From Pseudomonas fluorescens (GTDB taxonomy: Bacteria; Pseudomonadota; Gammaproteobacteria; Pseudomonadales; Pseudomonadaceae): a stretch of DNA of 64,000 nucleotides. The stretch lies in contig NZ_MSDF01000021.1 in the NCBI RefSeq assembly GCF_002022275.1, positions 132,668 through 196,667 of the forward strand. The letters are read 5' to 3'. Shown here in pieces: positions 23,660-32,133 of the stretch. Both the position numbers and the translations under genes were made by a program. Below the pieces are notes generated by a model. That model worked only from the letters and a program-made list of their open reading frames with translations, searched no databases and had not been told where the DNA came from. The first letter of the stretch is position 1. Every line of letters starts with the position of its first letter.

Positions 23660-24022
23660 CTACTTGAGGGCCGCCGAATAACTATCTGGCTTGAAGCCAA
23701 TCAGGGTTCTGTCACCGAGATCAAGCACTGGGCGCTTGATCATCGAGGGTTGTGCGAGCATCAATTCAATGGCTTTCGACTGATCGAGATCGGCTTTGCG
23801 TTCGTCTTCGAGTTTGCGAAAGGTGGTGCCCGCACGGTTCAAAACCACCTGCCAACCGTGCTCTTCGCACCATTGGGTCAAGTGTTCGCGGTCGATACCG
23901 GCCGTTTTGTAGTCGTGAAACTCATAGCTGACGCCGTGCTCATCGAGCCAGGTGCGAGCCTTTTTCATGGTGTCGCAGGCTTTTATGCCAAAAAGGTGCA
24001 ACGTTTTGCTTGAAGCGGTCAA
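23660..24022 (-). CDS. ArsC/Spx-like reductase family protein
   Basis: About 120 residues with a thioredoxin-like ArsC/Spx/YffB fold. The single N-terminal cysteine is Cys16 in FGIKACDTMKKAR, followed by the VSYEFHDYKTAGI strand and the C-terminal SMIKRPVLDLGDRTLIGF with the cis-proline region. The start is taken as TTG at 24020-24022, with a GGGGG 9 bases upstream, because it gives the usual family length; a GTG at 24061 would add 13 residues. Proteins of this type are often found beside dapD. Arsenate reduction is not implied: YffB-type members have unclear, probably glutathione-dependent, roles. Confidence 0.83.
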   Translation of the reverse strand: MTASSKTLHLFGIKACDTMKKARTWLDEHGVSYEFHDYKTAGIDREHLTQWCEEHGWQVVLNRAGTTFRKLEDERKADLDQSKAIELMLAQPSMIKRPVLDLGDRTLIGFKPDSYSAALK

Positions 24023-24156
24023 GGAATTGCCCCCTTTGAGCGTGTGAAAACGGAAGGTCACGGATTATGCCACGACCAGCGGCTTTGGGTGCCGCTCGTC
24101 ATGCTTGTCGATGGCCGGGTGCGACTTTTGTGCAAAGGCCAGCGCGCAGCATAGGT

Positions 24157-24195
24157 GGGTAACATAGCTGGGTAACATAGCCGGGTAATATGGCA
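24157..24195. repeat. three 13-bp tandem repeats upstream of the antiporter
   Basis: Units gggtaacatagct, gggtaacatagcc and gggtaatatggca follow directly, with the third degenerate. They lie about 65 bases before the ATG of the antiporter gene at 24260, in its probable promoter region. Confidence 0.7.
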
Positions 24196-24259
24196 CTTCA
24201 ACGGCGAGATGTTGCCTGATGTGTGTCGCTGCAAGTCGATTGTCCGGGAATTCCGCTTT

Positions 24260-25903
24260 ATGCAAACCGCCTACACCGTCCTTATCCTGCTGATGCTGGT
24301 CAGCGTTTCGCGTCTTGTCGGGCGTGTTGTTCCTCTGCCGTTGCCTCTGGTGCAGATTGCCGCAGGCGCCTTGCTGGCCTGGCCCACATTGGGGCTGCAT
24401 GTGGCACTGGATCCGGAGCTGTTCCTGTTTCTGTTCCTGCCGCCGCTGTTGTTCTCTGACGGATGGCGCATGCCCAAACGTGAGTTATGGCGCCTGCGCG
24501 GGCCGATCCTGACGCTTGCGGTGGGGCTGGTGCTGTTCACGGTAGTCGGCGCCGGTTACTTCATTCACTGGCTATTGCCTACGATTCCGTTGCCGGTGGC
24601 CTTCGCCCTGGCGGCCGTGTTGTCTCCGACGGATGCCGTTGCCGTGTCGGCCATTGCCCAGAATCGTCTGCCCAAGCCGTTGATGCATATGTTGCAGGGT
24701 GAGGCGTTGATGAATGACGCCTCGGGCCTGGTGACCTTCAAGTTTGCTTTGGCAGCGGCGTTGACCGGGGTGTTTTCCCTCGCGGATGCCAGCCTGACCT
24801 TTGTGTTGGTGGCCGTCGGCGGCCTGGCAGTTGGCGTGGCGCTGAGCTGGGTGGTGGGCCGCCTGCGCGCGTGGATGATTGCGCGCGGCTGGGACGACCC
24901 GGCGACCCACGTCGTATTTATGTTGCTACTGCCGTTTGCCGCTTACGTGTTGGCCGAGCGCTTGGGCGCATCCGGCATCCTGTCGGCAGTGGCGGCGGGC
25001 ATGATGCAAAGCTGGCTCGACTTGTTGCCGCGCCAGACCAGCACACGGTTGCTCAACCGCAGCGTCTGGTCATTGCTGGAGTTCGCGTTCAACGGCCTGA
25101 TTTTCCTGCTGCTGGGACTGCAACTGCCGGACATCATCAAGGCGGTGGTGAGCCACGAGCCGACGCTGTGGCCAACCTTGCTGTATCGCTGCCTGGACGT
25201 GATCGCGATTTTCCTGGTGCTGGTGGTGCTGCGTTTTATCTGGGTGCAGAGCATCTGGCGTCTGTCAGGCCTGCTCCGAAGATTGCGTGGGAGAAGCGAG
25301 CTGACGCGAGTGCCGACTGCGCGGTCTTGCTGGCTGTTGACCGTGGGCGGTGTGCGCGGTGCCGTGACCCTGGCCGGTGTGATGTCGGTGCCGCTGCTAT
25401 TGGCGCCGGGTCAGGATTTCCCCGAGCGTGACCTGCTGATCTTCATTGCTGCCGGGGTGATCCTGCTTTCACTGGTCGCCGCCTGCATTGCCTTGCCGCT
25501 GCTGTTGCGCGGTATCGAACAAAGCCCGGATGAAAAACGCCATAACGAAGTGCGCGAGGCGTGGAAGAGGACTGCCGTGGCTGCGATTCGCGCCCTTGAA
25601 GCTGAAGAGCCTGCCGAAACCGAAACCCAGGACGCCGCGCAATCCGCACTCGCCACCGAACTCAAGGCGCGGTTGATGTCGGAATATCGCCACCAGTTGG
25701 AAGTGTTCAACGACTCGGCCGAAGCCCAGGCGCTGGCGCAACAGATGGACCAGCTTGAGCGCAAGCTGCGCCTCAAGGCCCTGCGCGCCCAGCGGTTGGA
25801 GTTGTATAGCTTGAGCCGTCATCACCAGATTGGTGATGACGTGTTGCGGGAAGTGTTAGCGGATCTGGATATGAGTGAGGCGAATTTGGGTCACGTAAAG
25901 TGA
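24260..25903 (+). CDS. Na+/H+ antiporter, CPA1 (NhaP) family
   Basis: 547-residue membrane transporter with about 12 predicted helices in the N-terminal 400 residues. The ion-binding helix region is AAVLSPTDAVAVSAIAQN and QGEALMNDASGLVTFKFAL, the ND motif of CPA1 exchangers; a conserved Arg helix region is VRGAVTLAGVMSVPLLL. The C-terminal 120 residues are cytoplasmic and charged, with a coiled-coil-like end (EAQALAQQMDQLERKLRLKALRAQ). The ATG at 24260 is chosen because the upstream extension is not membrane-like. It is transcribed opposite to its neighbours dapD and dapC. Substrate (Na+, K+) is not certain. Confidence 0.88.
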   Translation: MQTAYTVLILLMLVSVSRLVGRVVPLPLPLVQIAAGALLAWPTLGLHVALDPELFLFLFLPPLLFSDGWRMPKRELWRLRGPILTLAVGLVLFTVVGAGYFIHWLLPTIPLPVAFALAAVLSPTDAVAVSAIAQNRLPKPLMHMLQGEALMNDASGLVTFKFALAAALTGVFSLADASLTFVLVAVGGLAVGVALSWVVGRLRAWMIARGWDDPATHVVFMLLLPFAAYVLAERLGASGILSAVAAGMMQSWLDLLPRQTSTRLLNRSVWSLLEFAFNGLIFLLLGLQLPDIIKAVVSHEPTLWPTLLYRCLDVIAIFLVLVVLRFIWVQSIWRLSGLLRRLRGRSELTRVPTARSCWLLTVGGVRGAVTLAGVMSVPLLLAPGQDFPERDLLIFIAAGVILLSLVAACIALPLLLRGIEQSPDEKRHNEVREAWKRTAVAAIRALEAEEPAETETQDAAQSALATELKARLMSEYRHQLEVFNDSAEAQALAQQMDQLERKLRLKALRAQRLELYSLSRHHQIGDDVLREVLADLDMSEANLGHVK

Positions 25904-25915
25904 CCCGTACAGCCC

Positions 25916-27115
25916 TTAGCGGCGACGCTGGATAAAGTCGCGAATCCGCTCGGCTGCTTCAACGCACTCCGCCAGCGGCGCAACCAGTGCCAAACGCACG
26001 CGCCCGGCGCCCGGGTTGAAACCGTCCACTTCCCGCGACAGGTACGAGCCTGGCACAACCGTCACGTGTTCCTCTTCGAACAAGTCGCGGCAAAATGCGG
26101 CATCGTCACCTTCGACATTCGGCCACAGGTAGAACCCGCCATCCGGCGCTTGCACATCCAGCACCGGCTTGAGGATGGCCAGCACCGCGTCGAATTTTTC
26201 CCGGTACAGATCACGGTTGGCCAGTACGTGGGCTTCGTCTTTCCAGGCGGCAATGCTGGCGAGTTGGGTTTGCACCGGCATCGCGCAGCCGTGGTAGGTG
26301 CGGTACAGCAGGAAGGCCTTGAGGATGTCGGCGTCGCCGGCCACAAACCCGGAGCGCAGGCCCGGCAGGTTGGAGCGCTTGGACAGGCTGTGAAACACCA
26401 CGCAACGTTTGAAGTCCTGGCGGCCCAGTTCGACGCAGGCGCTCAGCAGGCCCGGCGGTGGGGTGTGTTCGTCGAAGTACAGTTCGCTGTAGCACTCGTC
26501 GGCGGCGATGACGAAGTCGTATTCGTCGGCCAGGGCGATGAGTTTTTTCAGGGTGTCGACCGGAATCAATGCGCCGGTCGGGTTGCCGGGCGAGCACAGG
26601 AACAGGATCTGGCAGCGCTTCCAGATGTCCGGCATCACGGCGTCGAAATCCGGGTTGAAACCGTTGGCGTCCAGGCACGGCAGGTAGTGCGGCTTGGCCC
26701 CGGCCAGGAACGCGGCGCCTTCGTAGATCTGGTAGAACGGGTTCGGGCTGACGACCAGCGCGTCGTCGCCACGGTTAACCACGGTCTGGGTGAAGGCAAA
26801 CAGTGCTTCGCGGGTGCCGTTGACCGGCAAGATGTTGCGCGCCGGGTCCAGCCAGCCGTTGGGCACGTTGAAGCGACGTTCGCACCAGGCGCCAATGGCC
26901 TCGCGCAGGGCCGGAATGCCGAGAGTGGTCGGGTAAACGGCCATTTGGTCGAGGTTGTCTGCCAGGGCTTTGGCGACGAACTCAGGAGATTTGTGCTTCG
27001 GCTCGCCGATGGACAGGGCGATCGGGCGTTTGTCCGGGTTCGGCGTGACGCTACCGAGCAGGGCGCGCAGTTTTTCGAACGGGTAGGGCTGGAGCTGGTT
27101 CAGGGCGTTGTTCAT
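25916..27115 (-). CDS. dapC: DapC, N-succinyl-diaminopimelate aminotransferase
   Basis: 399-residue fold-type I PLP aminotransferase of the succinylase diaminopimelate pathway. The PLP lysine is in VFHSLSKRSNLPGLRSGF and the substrate-arginine region near the C-terminus is GRVRLALVAP. The N-terminal QLQPYPFEKLRALL and IALSIGEPKH are typical of proteobacterial DapC. The ATG at 27113-27115 is chosen over an in-frame upstream start. Same-strand order is map, glnD, then dapC, as in P. aeruginosa (from memory). Confidence 0.92.
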   Translation of the reverse strand: MNNALNQLQPYPFEKLRALLGSVTPNPDKRPIALSIGEPKHKSPEFVAKALADNLDQMAVYPTTLGIPALREAIGAWCERRFNVPNGWLDPARNILPVNGTREALFAFTQTVVNRGDDALVVSPNPFYQIYEGAAFLAGAKPHYLPCLDANGFNPDFDAVMPDIWKRCQILFLCSPGNPTGALIPVDTLKKLIALADEYDFVIAADECYSELYFDEHTPPPGLLSACVELGRQDFKRCVVFHSLSKRSNLPGLRSGFVAGDADILKAFLLYRTYHGCAMPVQTQLASIAAWKDEAHVLANRDLYREKFDAVLAILKPVLDVQAPDGGFYLWPNVEGDDAAFCRDLFEEEHVTVVPGSYLSREVDGFNPGAGRVRLALVAPLAECVEAAERIRDFIQRRR

Positions 27116-27146
27116 GTAAGCCTCTATCACGATGAAAGCAGGCCCT

Positions 27147-27231
27147 GTGGGAGCTGGCTTGCCTGCGATGCGGGCACCGCGGTGTATCGGCTACACCGAG
27201 GCGATGCCATCGCAGGCAAGCCAGCTCCCAC
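27147..27231. repeat. REP doublet (85 bp)
   Basis: Forward REP from 27147 and reverse REP to 27231, with a centre containing ggtgtatcggctacacc. It lies between glnD and dapC, inside the dapC leader region and 26 bases from the glnD stop codon. Confidence 0.9.
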
Positions 27232-27257
27232 ATGAGCCACGTTCACAACATTAAAAT

Positions 27258-29960
27258 TTATATCGTCAGGCGTGTGAGCTCGACGCCGGGTTCCTGGGTC
27301 ACGCTCAACTGCTGCACGATGGCTTCCTGCAAGCGCAGGCACAGTTCCGGGTCGGACAGCGGCTGGTTGTCGGCGTCGGTAATGAAGAACACGTCTTCCA
27401 CGCGCTCGCCGAGGGTCGCAATCTTGGCGTTCTGCAACGACAGGTCGAACTCCAGGAAAATCCCGCCGATGCGTGCCAGCAGGCCCGGGCGGTCCGGTGC
27501 ACTGAGTTCCAGCACGGTCACCGGGCGCTGGGCGTCGTTGGAAATGGTCACCTGGGGCGCAAACGCAAAGTGTTTGAGTTGGCGCGGTACCCGGCGCTGG
27601 ATGATGGTCGGGTAGTCGTCAGGGTTGCGCAGGGCCTCGGTAAGGCCCTCGCGGATTTTTTTCACGCGCGCCGGGTTATCGCCGATCGAGTCGCCTTCGG
27701 TGTCGAGCACGATGTAGGTGTCGAGGGTGAACTGGCTGCTGGAGGTGATAACCCGCGCGTCGTGAATGTTCAGGTTGAGCTGGTCCATCGCCGCCACGGT
27801 CACGGCGAAGAAGTCGTGCTGGTCGGGCGCGTAGATGAAGATCTGCGTACCGCCTTCGAATTCGCGCTGGGTGGTTTCCTTGATCAGCACCAGCGGACCG
27901 CCATCGGCCGGCTGTTGCAGGATCGCGTCACTGTGCCAGGCCACGTCGCCGGCGGTGTGGCGCAGGAAGTAATCGTCGCCCAGTTGCGACCACAGTTGCT
28001 CGACGTCGTCCGGGTCGTTGCCGCCGCGCACCAGAATGTCCAGGGCCGCGCTTTGGGTGCGGCGGATCTGCTCTTCGCGGTCCACGGGGTTTTCCAGGCC
28101 ACGGCGCAGCGCGCGCTTGGTCTCGGTGTACAGCTGGCGCAACAGGCTGGCGCGCCACGAGTTCCACAGCGTCGGGTTGGTGGCGTTGATGTCGGAGACG
28201 GTCAGCACATACAGGTAGTCGAGATGGGTCTCATCGCCCACGATCCCGGCGAAGTCGTGGATCACCTGCGGGTCGGACAAATCCTTGCGCTGGGCGGTGG
28301 TCGACATCACCAGGTGGTTTTGCACAAGCCAGACGATCAGGCGGCTGTCCCACACGGGCAATTGATGGCGCTGGCAAAAGGCTTCGGCGTCGACTGCGCC
28401 GACTTCCGAATGGTCACCATGCCGGCCTTTGCCGATGTCGTGGTACAGGCCGGCCAGGTAGATCAATTCAGGCTTGGGCAGCTTGGCCATGAGCTTGCTG
28501 GCCAACGGGAATTTTTCTGACACCTGGGTGTACTGCAACTTACGCAGGTGTTTGATCAGGTTCAGGGTGTGGGCGTCCACGGTGTAGATGTGGAACAGAT
28601 CATGCTGCATCTGCCCGACGATAAAACCGAACTCCGGCAGGTAGCGCCCGAGAATGCCGTAACGGTTCATGCGGCGCAGGTTGCGATGAATGCCGATCCT
28701 GCACTTGAACAGCTCGATAAACAGGCTGGTGTTGCGGATGTCGTTACGGAAGTCATCGTCGATCAGGTGACGGTTTTCCCGCAGCAGGCGAATGGTGTCG
28801 GCGCGCACGCCCTTGATGTCCGGCTGCTGGGCCATCAGTACGAAGATTTCCAGCATGGCAAACGGCGTGCGCTTGAACACATTGTCGTTGCGCGCCTCGA
28901 TGTAGCCGTCGTGCAGCTGGAAGCGCGAATTGATCGGCTGCGGTGGCGCTTCGTCTTCGGGGGCCAGGATCACTTCTTCGAAATGCTGGATGATCAGGTC
29001 GCTGAGCTGGGCAATGCTCATGACCACCCGGTAGTACTGCTGCATGAAGCTTTCGATGCTGGTCTTCGCGTCTTCACCTTCAAACCCCAGCAGCGTGGCG
29101 ATGGAGCGCTGGTGGTCGAACAGCAAGCGGTCTTCGGAGCGCCCGGCGAGCATGTGCAAGGCATAGCGCACTTTCCACAGGAACTCCTGGGACGAGGCCA
29201 GCAGGGCGTTTTCGCTTTCTACCAGAAAGGCTTCACCGGCGAGGGCGCGCAAGTTGAGGGTGCCGTACTGGCGGCGCGCTACCCACAGAATCGTCTGGAT
29301 ATCCCGCAGCCCGCCCGGCGAGCCTTTGACGTTGGGTTCCAGGTTGTATTCGGTGTCGTTGTACTTGTGGTGCCGGGCCTTTTGCTCGGCGCGCTTGGCC
29401 AGGAAAAACTCCTTGCTCGGCCACATGTGCGCGGTGCTGGTGACTTCCAGCATGCGCTGGCGCAGGCGCTCGGGGCCGGCGATGGTGCGGCTTTCCATCA
29501 GGTTGGTGATCACGGTGAGGTCGGCGCGGGCCTCTTCGGCGCACTCGTCCACCGAGCGCACGCTCTGACCGACTTCCAGGCCGATGTCCCACAACAAAGT
29601 GAGAAAGCGCTCGATGGAATCACGAAAGATCTCATGATCGGCGCTGTCCAGCAGGATCAGCAGGTCGATGTCGGAGTAGGGGTGCAGCTCGCCGCGCCCG
29701 TAGCCGCCGACCGCTACGAGGGCGATATCGGCGTCTTCACTCCAACTGAACTGTTCCCAGGCCTTTTGCAGGATGTTATCGACGAACCAGGCGCGGTCCT
29801 CGATCAGTCGGCGGATGTCCCGGCCGCTGCGAAAGCGCTCATCGAGCACTTCGCGGGCCTGGCGGATCGCCTTCTTGAAGGCGGCGATGGGGCTTGCCTT
29901 CAGTGCCAGCTCGGCCTGGAACTGGCCACGGTCGAAGAGTTCGGGATCCACCTGGGGCAT
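27258..29960 (-). CDS. glnD: GlnD, PII uridylyltransferase/uridylyl-removing enzyme
   Basis: 900-residue bifunctional glutamine sensor that modifies and demodifies PII proteins, controlling nitrogen assimilation. Domains in order are the nucleotidyltransferase with GGYGRGELHPYSDIDLLILLD (about residues 84-104), a helical region, the HD domain with LAGLYHDIGKGRHGDHSEVGA that removes UMP, and two C-terminal ACT domains (DLFAVTVAAM-type and VLELSAPDRPGLLARIGGIF). All catalytic landmarks are intact. The ATG at 29958-29960 begins MPQVDPELFDRGQF. It follows map by 62 bases. Confidence 0.96.
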   Translation of the reverse strand: MPQVDPELFDRGQFQAELALKASPIAAFKKAIRQAREVLDERFRSGRDIRRLIEDRAWFVDNILQKAWEQFSWSEDADIALVAVGGYGRGELHPYSDIDLLILLDSADHEIFRDSIERFLTLLWDIGLEVGQSVRSVDECAEEARADLTVITNLMESRTIAGPERLRQRMLEVTSTAHMWPSKEFFLAKRAEQKARHHKYNDTEYNLEPNVKGSPGGLRDIQTILWVARRQYGTLNLRALAGEAFLVESENALLASSQEFLWKVRYALHMLAGRSEDRLLFDHQRSIATLLGFEGEDAKTSIESFMQQYYRVVMSIAQLSDLIIQHFEEVILAPEDEAPPQPINSRFQLHDGYIEARNDNVFKRTPFAMLEIFVLMAQQPDIKGVRADTIRLLRENRHLIDDDFRNDIRNTSLFIELFKCRIGIHRNLRRMNRYGILGRYLPEFGFIVGQMQHDLFHIYTVDAHTLNLIKHLRKLQYTQVSEKFPLASKLMAKLPKPELIYLAGLYHDIGKGRHGDHSEVGAVDAEAFCQRHQLPVWDSRLIVWLVQNHLVMSTTAQRKDLSDPQVIHDFAGIVGDETHLDYLYVLTVSDINATNPTLWNSWRASLLRQLYTETKRALRRGLENPVDREEQIRRTQSAALDILVRGGNDPDDVEQLWSQLGDDYFLRHTAGDVAWHSDAILQQPADGGPLVLIKETTQREFEGGTQIFIYAPDQHDFFAVTVAAMDQLNLNIHDARVITSSSQFTLDTYIVLDTEGDSIGDNPARVKKIREGLTEALRNPDDYPTIIQRRVPRQLKHFAFAPQVTISNDAQRPVTVLELSAPDRPGLLARIGGIFLEFDLSLQNAKIATLGERVEDVFFITDADNQPLSDPELCLRLQEAIVQQLSVTQEPGVELTRLTI

Positions 29961-30022
29961 CGATCGGCTTTCCTTTCTATCTATCAGTCAGTCACAGGGT
30001 TACGGGAAAACCGACGCAATCA

Positions 30023-30805
30023 TCACGCCGAAACGCGTGGAATCGTGTCGTCAGCGCGCAGGGTGAATATTTCGTAGCCGGTTTCGGTGACCAGCAGGGT
30101 GTGTTCCCACTGTGCCGAGAGCTTGCGGTCCTTGGTGATGGCGGTCCAGCCGTCGCCGAGTACTTTGGTGTCGGCCTTGCCCTGGTTGATCATCGGCTCG
30201 ATGGTGAAGGTCATGCCCGCTTTCAGCTCCATGCCGGTGCCGGCGCGGCCGTAGTGCAGAATTTGCGGCTCTTCATGGAACACGGTGCCGATACCGTGGC
30301 CGCAGAATTCGCGCACCACCGAGAAACCGTTCTTTTCGGCGTGCTTCTGGATCACTTCACCGATGTCGCCCAGGCGGCAGCCGGGTTTGACGATTTCGAT
30401 GGCCTTGTACATGCATTCCTGAGTCACCTGGGATAGGCGCTCGGCCCAGACCGGCACGGTGCCGACGTGGAACATGCGGCTGGTGTCGCCGAAATAGCGG
30501 TCCTTGATGACGGTAACGTCGATGTTCAGCGTGTCGCCGTCCTTCAACGGTTTGTCGCCCGGAATCCCGTGGCAGACCACGTGGTTGACCGAAGTGCAGA
30601 TCGACTTGGGGAAGCCTTTGTAGTTCAGCGGTGCAGGGATGGCTTTTTGCACGTCGACTATATAGTCGTGGCAGATCTGGTTCAGTGTGTCGGTGGTGAC
30701 GCCTGGCTTGACATGCTCGGCAATCATTTCCAGCACGTCGGCAGCCAGTTTGCCGGCAATGCGCATGCCGGCGATGTCTTCGGCGGTTTTCAAACTAACG
30801 GTCAT
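30023..30805 (-). CDS. map: Map, type I methionine aminopeptidase
   Basis: 260-residue cobalt/iron-type aminopeptidase that removes N-terminal methionine from new proteins. Metal-ligand regions are LNIDVTVIKDRYFGDTSRMF, EFCGHGIGTVFHEEPQI and AGMTFTIEPMINQG, with the final Glu near WEHTLLVTETG. The ATG at 30803-30805 is preceded by GAGAGAGC. It is divergent from rpsB across 387 bases, a pairing common in gammaproteobacteria. Confidence 0.95.
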   Translation of the reverse strand: MTVSLKTAEDIAGMRIAGKLAADVLEMIAEHVKPGVTTDTLNQICHDYIVDVQKAIPAPLNYKGFPKSICTSVNHVVCHGIPGDKPLKDGDTLNIDVTVIKDRYFGDTSRMFHVGTVPVWAERLSQVTQECMYKAIEIVKPGCRLGDIGEVIQKHAEKNGFSVVREFCGHGIGTVFHEEPQILHYGRAGTGMELKAGMTFTIEPMINQGKADTKVLGDGWTAITKDRKLSAQWEHTLLVTETGYEIFTLRADDTIPRVSA

Positions 30806-31192
30806 ACAGGCTCTCTCTAGCGCGACGCGCTGAAATCAATACGGTTTGCGGGCGTGCGACAAAAGGTTACAGAATTCGCACAAGCCTCAAAAAACGCGAT
30901 TCTATCAGACGATGGCCTCAAATCATGAGCCCCTGATGATCGCTTCTCTCTATAGAGTAGGGGTATGTTGGCTCTATTCAAGGGGTTACACGAAAGCGGT
31001 CGTCGGCAAATGTGATTGCGGGTTTCGTTTTCGCCGTTCGTGTGGTATAAAATGCGCCGCTTTCCGGGGATACCCCGCAGAGCTTAAATCCACACACGTG
31101 TCGACACGATGACCTGGGTGCCGGAGGCCTTGATGCCGCTGGTTGGTCATTGGGATACGTGGAGGCCAAACCCGACTTATTAAGGAACTATC
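30806..31192. promoter_or_regulatory. map-rpsB divergent region with rpsB leader
   Basis: This 387-base gap holds the promoters of map and rpsB. A -10-like TATAAA(AT) at 31046-31053 points toward rpsB, without a clear -35. The roughly 135 bases before the rpsB ATG should form the S2 autoregulatory leader known in gammaproteobacteria; the gccgg/aggcc-rich part around 31118-31167 is the likely folded core. It also contains an open reading frame with a strong ribosome-binding site (see the feature at 31133). A palindrome ctctatagag lies at 30948-30957. No other gene is seen in the gap. Confidence 0.5.
31133..31183 (+). CDS. candidate leader peptide upstream of rpsB (16 aa)
   Basis: GGAGG (31123-31127) lies five bases before an ATG that opens a 16-codon frame, MPLVGHWDTWRPNPTY, ending in TAA at 31181-31183. 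That stop codon overlaps the AAGGAA that serves as the rpsB ribosome-binding site, nine bases before the rpsB ATG. The layout suits coupling or attenuation. However, the region also coincides with the structured S2-binding leader, which may explain the GGAGG without translation. Treat as a candidate only. Confidence 0.25.
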   Translation: MPLVGHWDTWRPNPTY

Positions 31193-31930
31193 ATGTCCCA
31201 AGTCAACATGCGCGATATGCTGAAGGCCGGTGTGCACTTCGGTCACCAGACCCGTTACTGGAACCCGAAAATGGGTAAATACATTTTCGGCGCGCGTAAC
31301 AAGATCCACATTATCAACCTTGAAAAAACCCTGCCAATGTTCAACGAAGCTCTGACTTTCGTAGAGCGTCTGGCCCAGGGCAAAAACAAGATTCTGTTCG
31401 TCGGCACCAAGCGTTCCGCTGGCAAGATCGTTGCTGAAGAAGCAGCACGTTGCGGTTCGCCGTACGTCGATCACCGCTGGTTGGGCGGCATGCTGACCAA
31501 CTTCAAAACCATCCGTGCTTCCATCAAGCGTCTGCGTGACCTTGAAGTGCAAGCCGAAGACGGTACTTTCGCCAAGCTGACCAAGAAAGAAGCGCTGATG
31601 CGCTCCCGTGACCTGGAAAAGCTCGATCGTTCCCTGGGTGGTATCAAGGACATGGGCGGTCTGCCTGACGCACTGTTCGTTATCGACGTTGATCACGAGC
31701 GCATCGCGATCACCGAAGCCAACAAGCTGGGCATCCCTGTTATCGGCGTAGTCGATACCAACAGCAGCCCGGAAGGCGTTGACTACATCATCCCAGGCAA
31801 CGATGACGCAATCCGCGCTATCCAGCTGTACATGGGTTCGATGGCTGACGCTGTAATCCGTGGTCGCAACCACGTTGCTGGTGGTACCGAGCAGTTCGTT
31901 GAAGAAGCTCCGGTAGCTGCCGCTGAGTAA
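31193..31930 (+). CDS. rpsB: RpsB, ribosomal protein S2
   Basis: 245-residue 30S subunit protein S2. Typical segments are MRDMLKAGVHFGHQTRYWNPKM at the start, IHIINLEKTLPMF, FVGTKRSAGKIVAEEA and VDHRWLGGMLTNFKTI, then the coiled-coil insertion and IPVIGVVDTNSSPEGVDYIIPGNDDA. Codon use is strongly biased, as expected for a highly expressed gene. AAGGAA precedes the ATG. A strong terminator follows, yet tsf is next on the same strand, so read-through or a tsf promoter must supply EF-Ts. In enterobacteria S2 represses the rpsB-tsf operon through the leader. Confidence 0.98.
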   Translation: MSQVNMRDMLKAGVHFGHQTRYWNPKMGKYIFGARNKIHIINLEKTLPMFNEALTFVERLAQGKNKILFVGTKRSAGKIVAEEAARCGSPYVDHRWLGGMLTNFKTIRASIKRLRDLEVQAEDGTFAKLTKKEALMRSRDLEKLDRSLGGIKDMGGLPDALFVIDVDHERIAITEANKLGIPVIGVVDTNSSPEGVDYIIPGNDDAIRAIQLYMGSMADAVIRGRNHVAGGTEQFVEEAPVAAAE

Positions 31931-31956
31931 TTAGCGCCCTGGCGTTGACTCAGTAA

Positions 31957-31985
31957 GCAAAAAGGGGGCTTGGCCCCCTTTTTGC
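31957..31985 (+). terminator. strong terminator between rpsB and tsf
   Basis: gcaaaaagggggc (31957-31969) pairs perfectly with gccccctttttgc (31973-31985) around a three-base loop: a 13-base-pair stem with A/T tracts on each side. It probably attenuates rpsB transcription into tsf, as known for this operon in E. coli. Confidence 0.85.
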
Positions 31986-32133
31986 CACCTCGAAAACCGT
32001 TTGTCGGCACCTGCTTGCGGTAGCGCAACACAGCGACTGTAACGTGCGGCGGCCTACAACGGAGGTTCGGGAAGAATTGATCGCCCGTTTGATCGGGTGG
32101 AATGGTTGAAAACCTATCCAAGAGGATTTTGAA

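Noticed and set aside
31109..31183. Longer 24-codon version of the rpsB leader frame, from the ATG at 31109
   Set aside because: No ribosome-binding site precedes this ATG; the internal ATG at 31133 has GGAGG and is the better candidate.
32060..32110. Possible short frame ahead of tsf
   Set aside because: The spacing to the upstream GGAGG is too long and the stop is not near the tsf start, so there is no sign of coupling.
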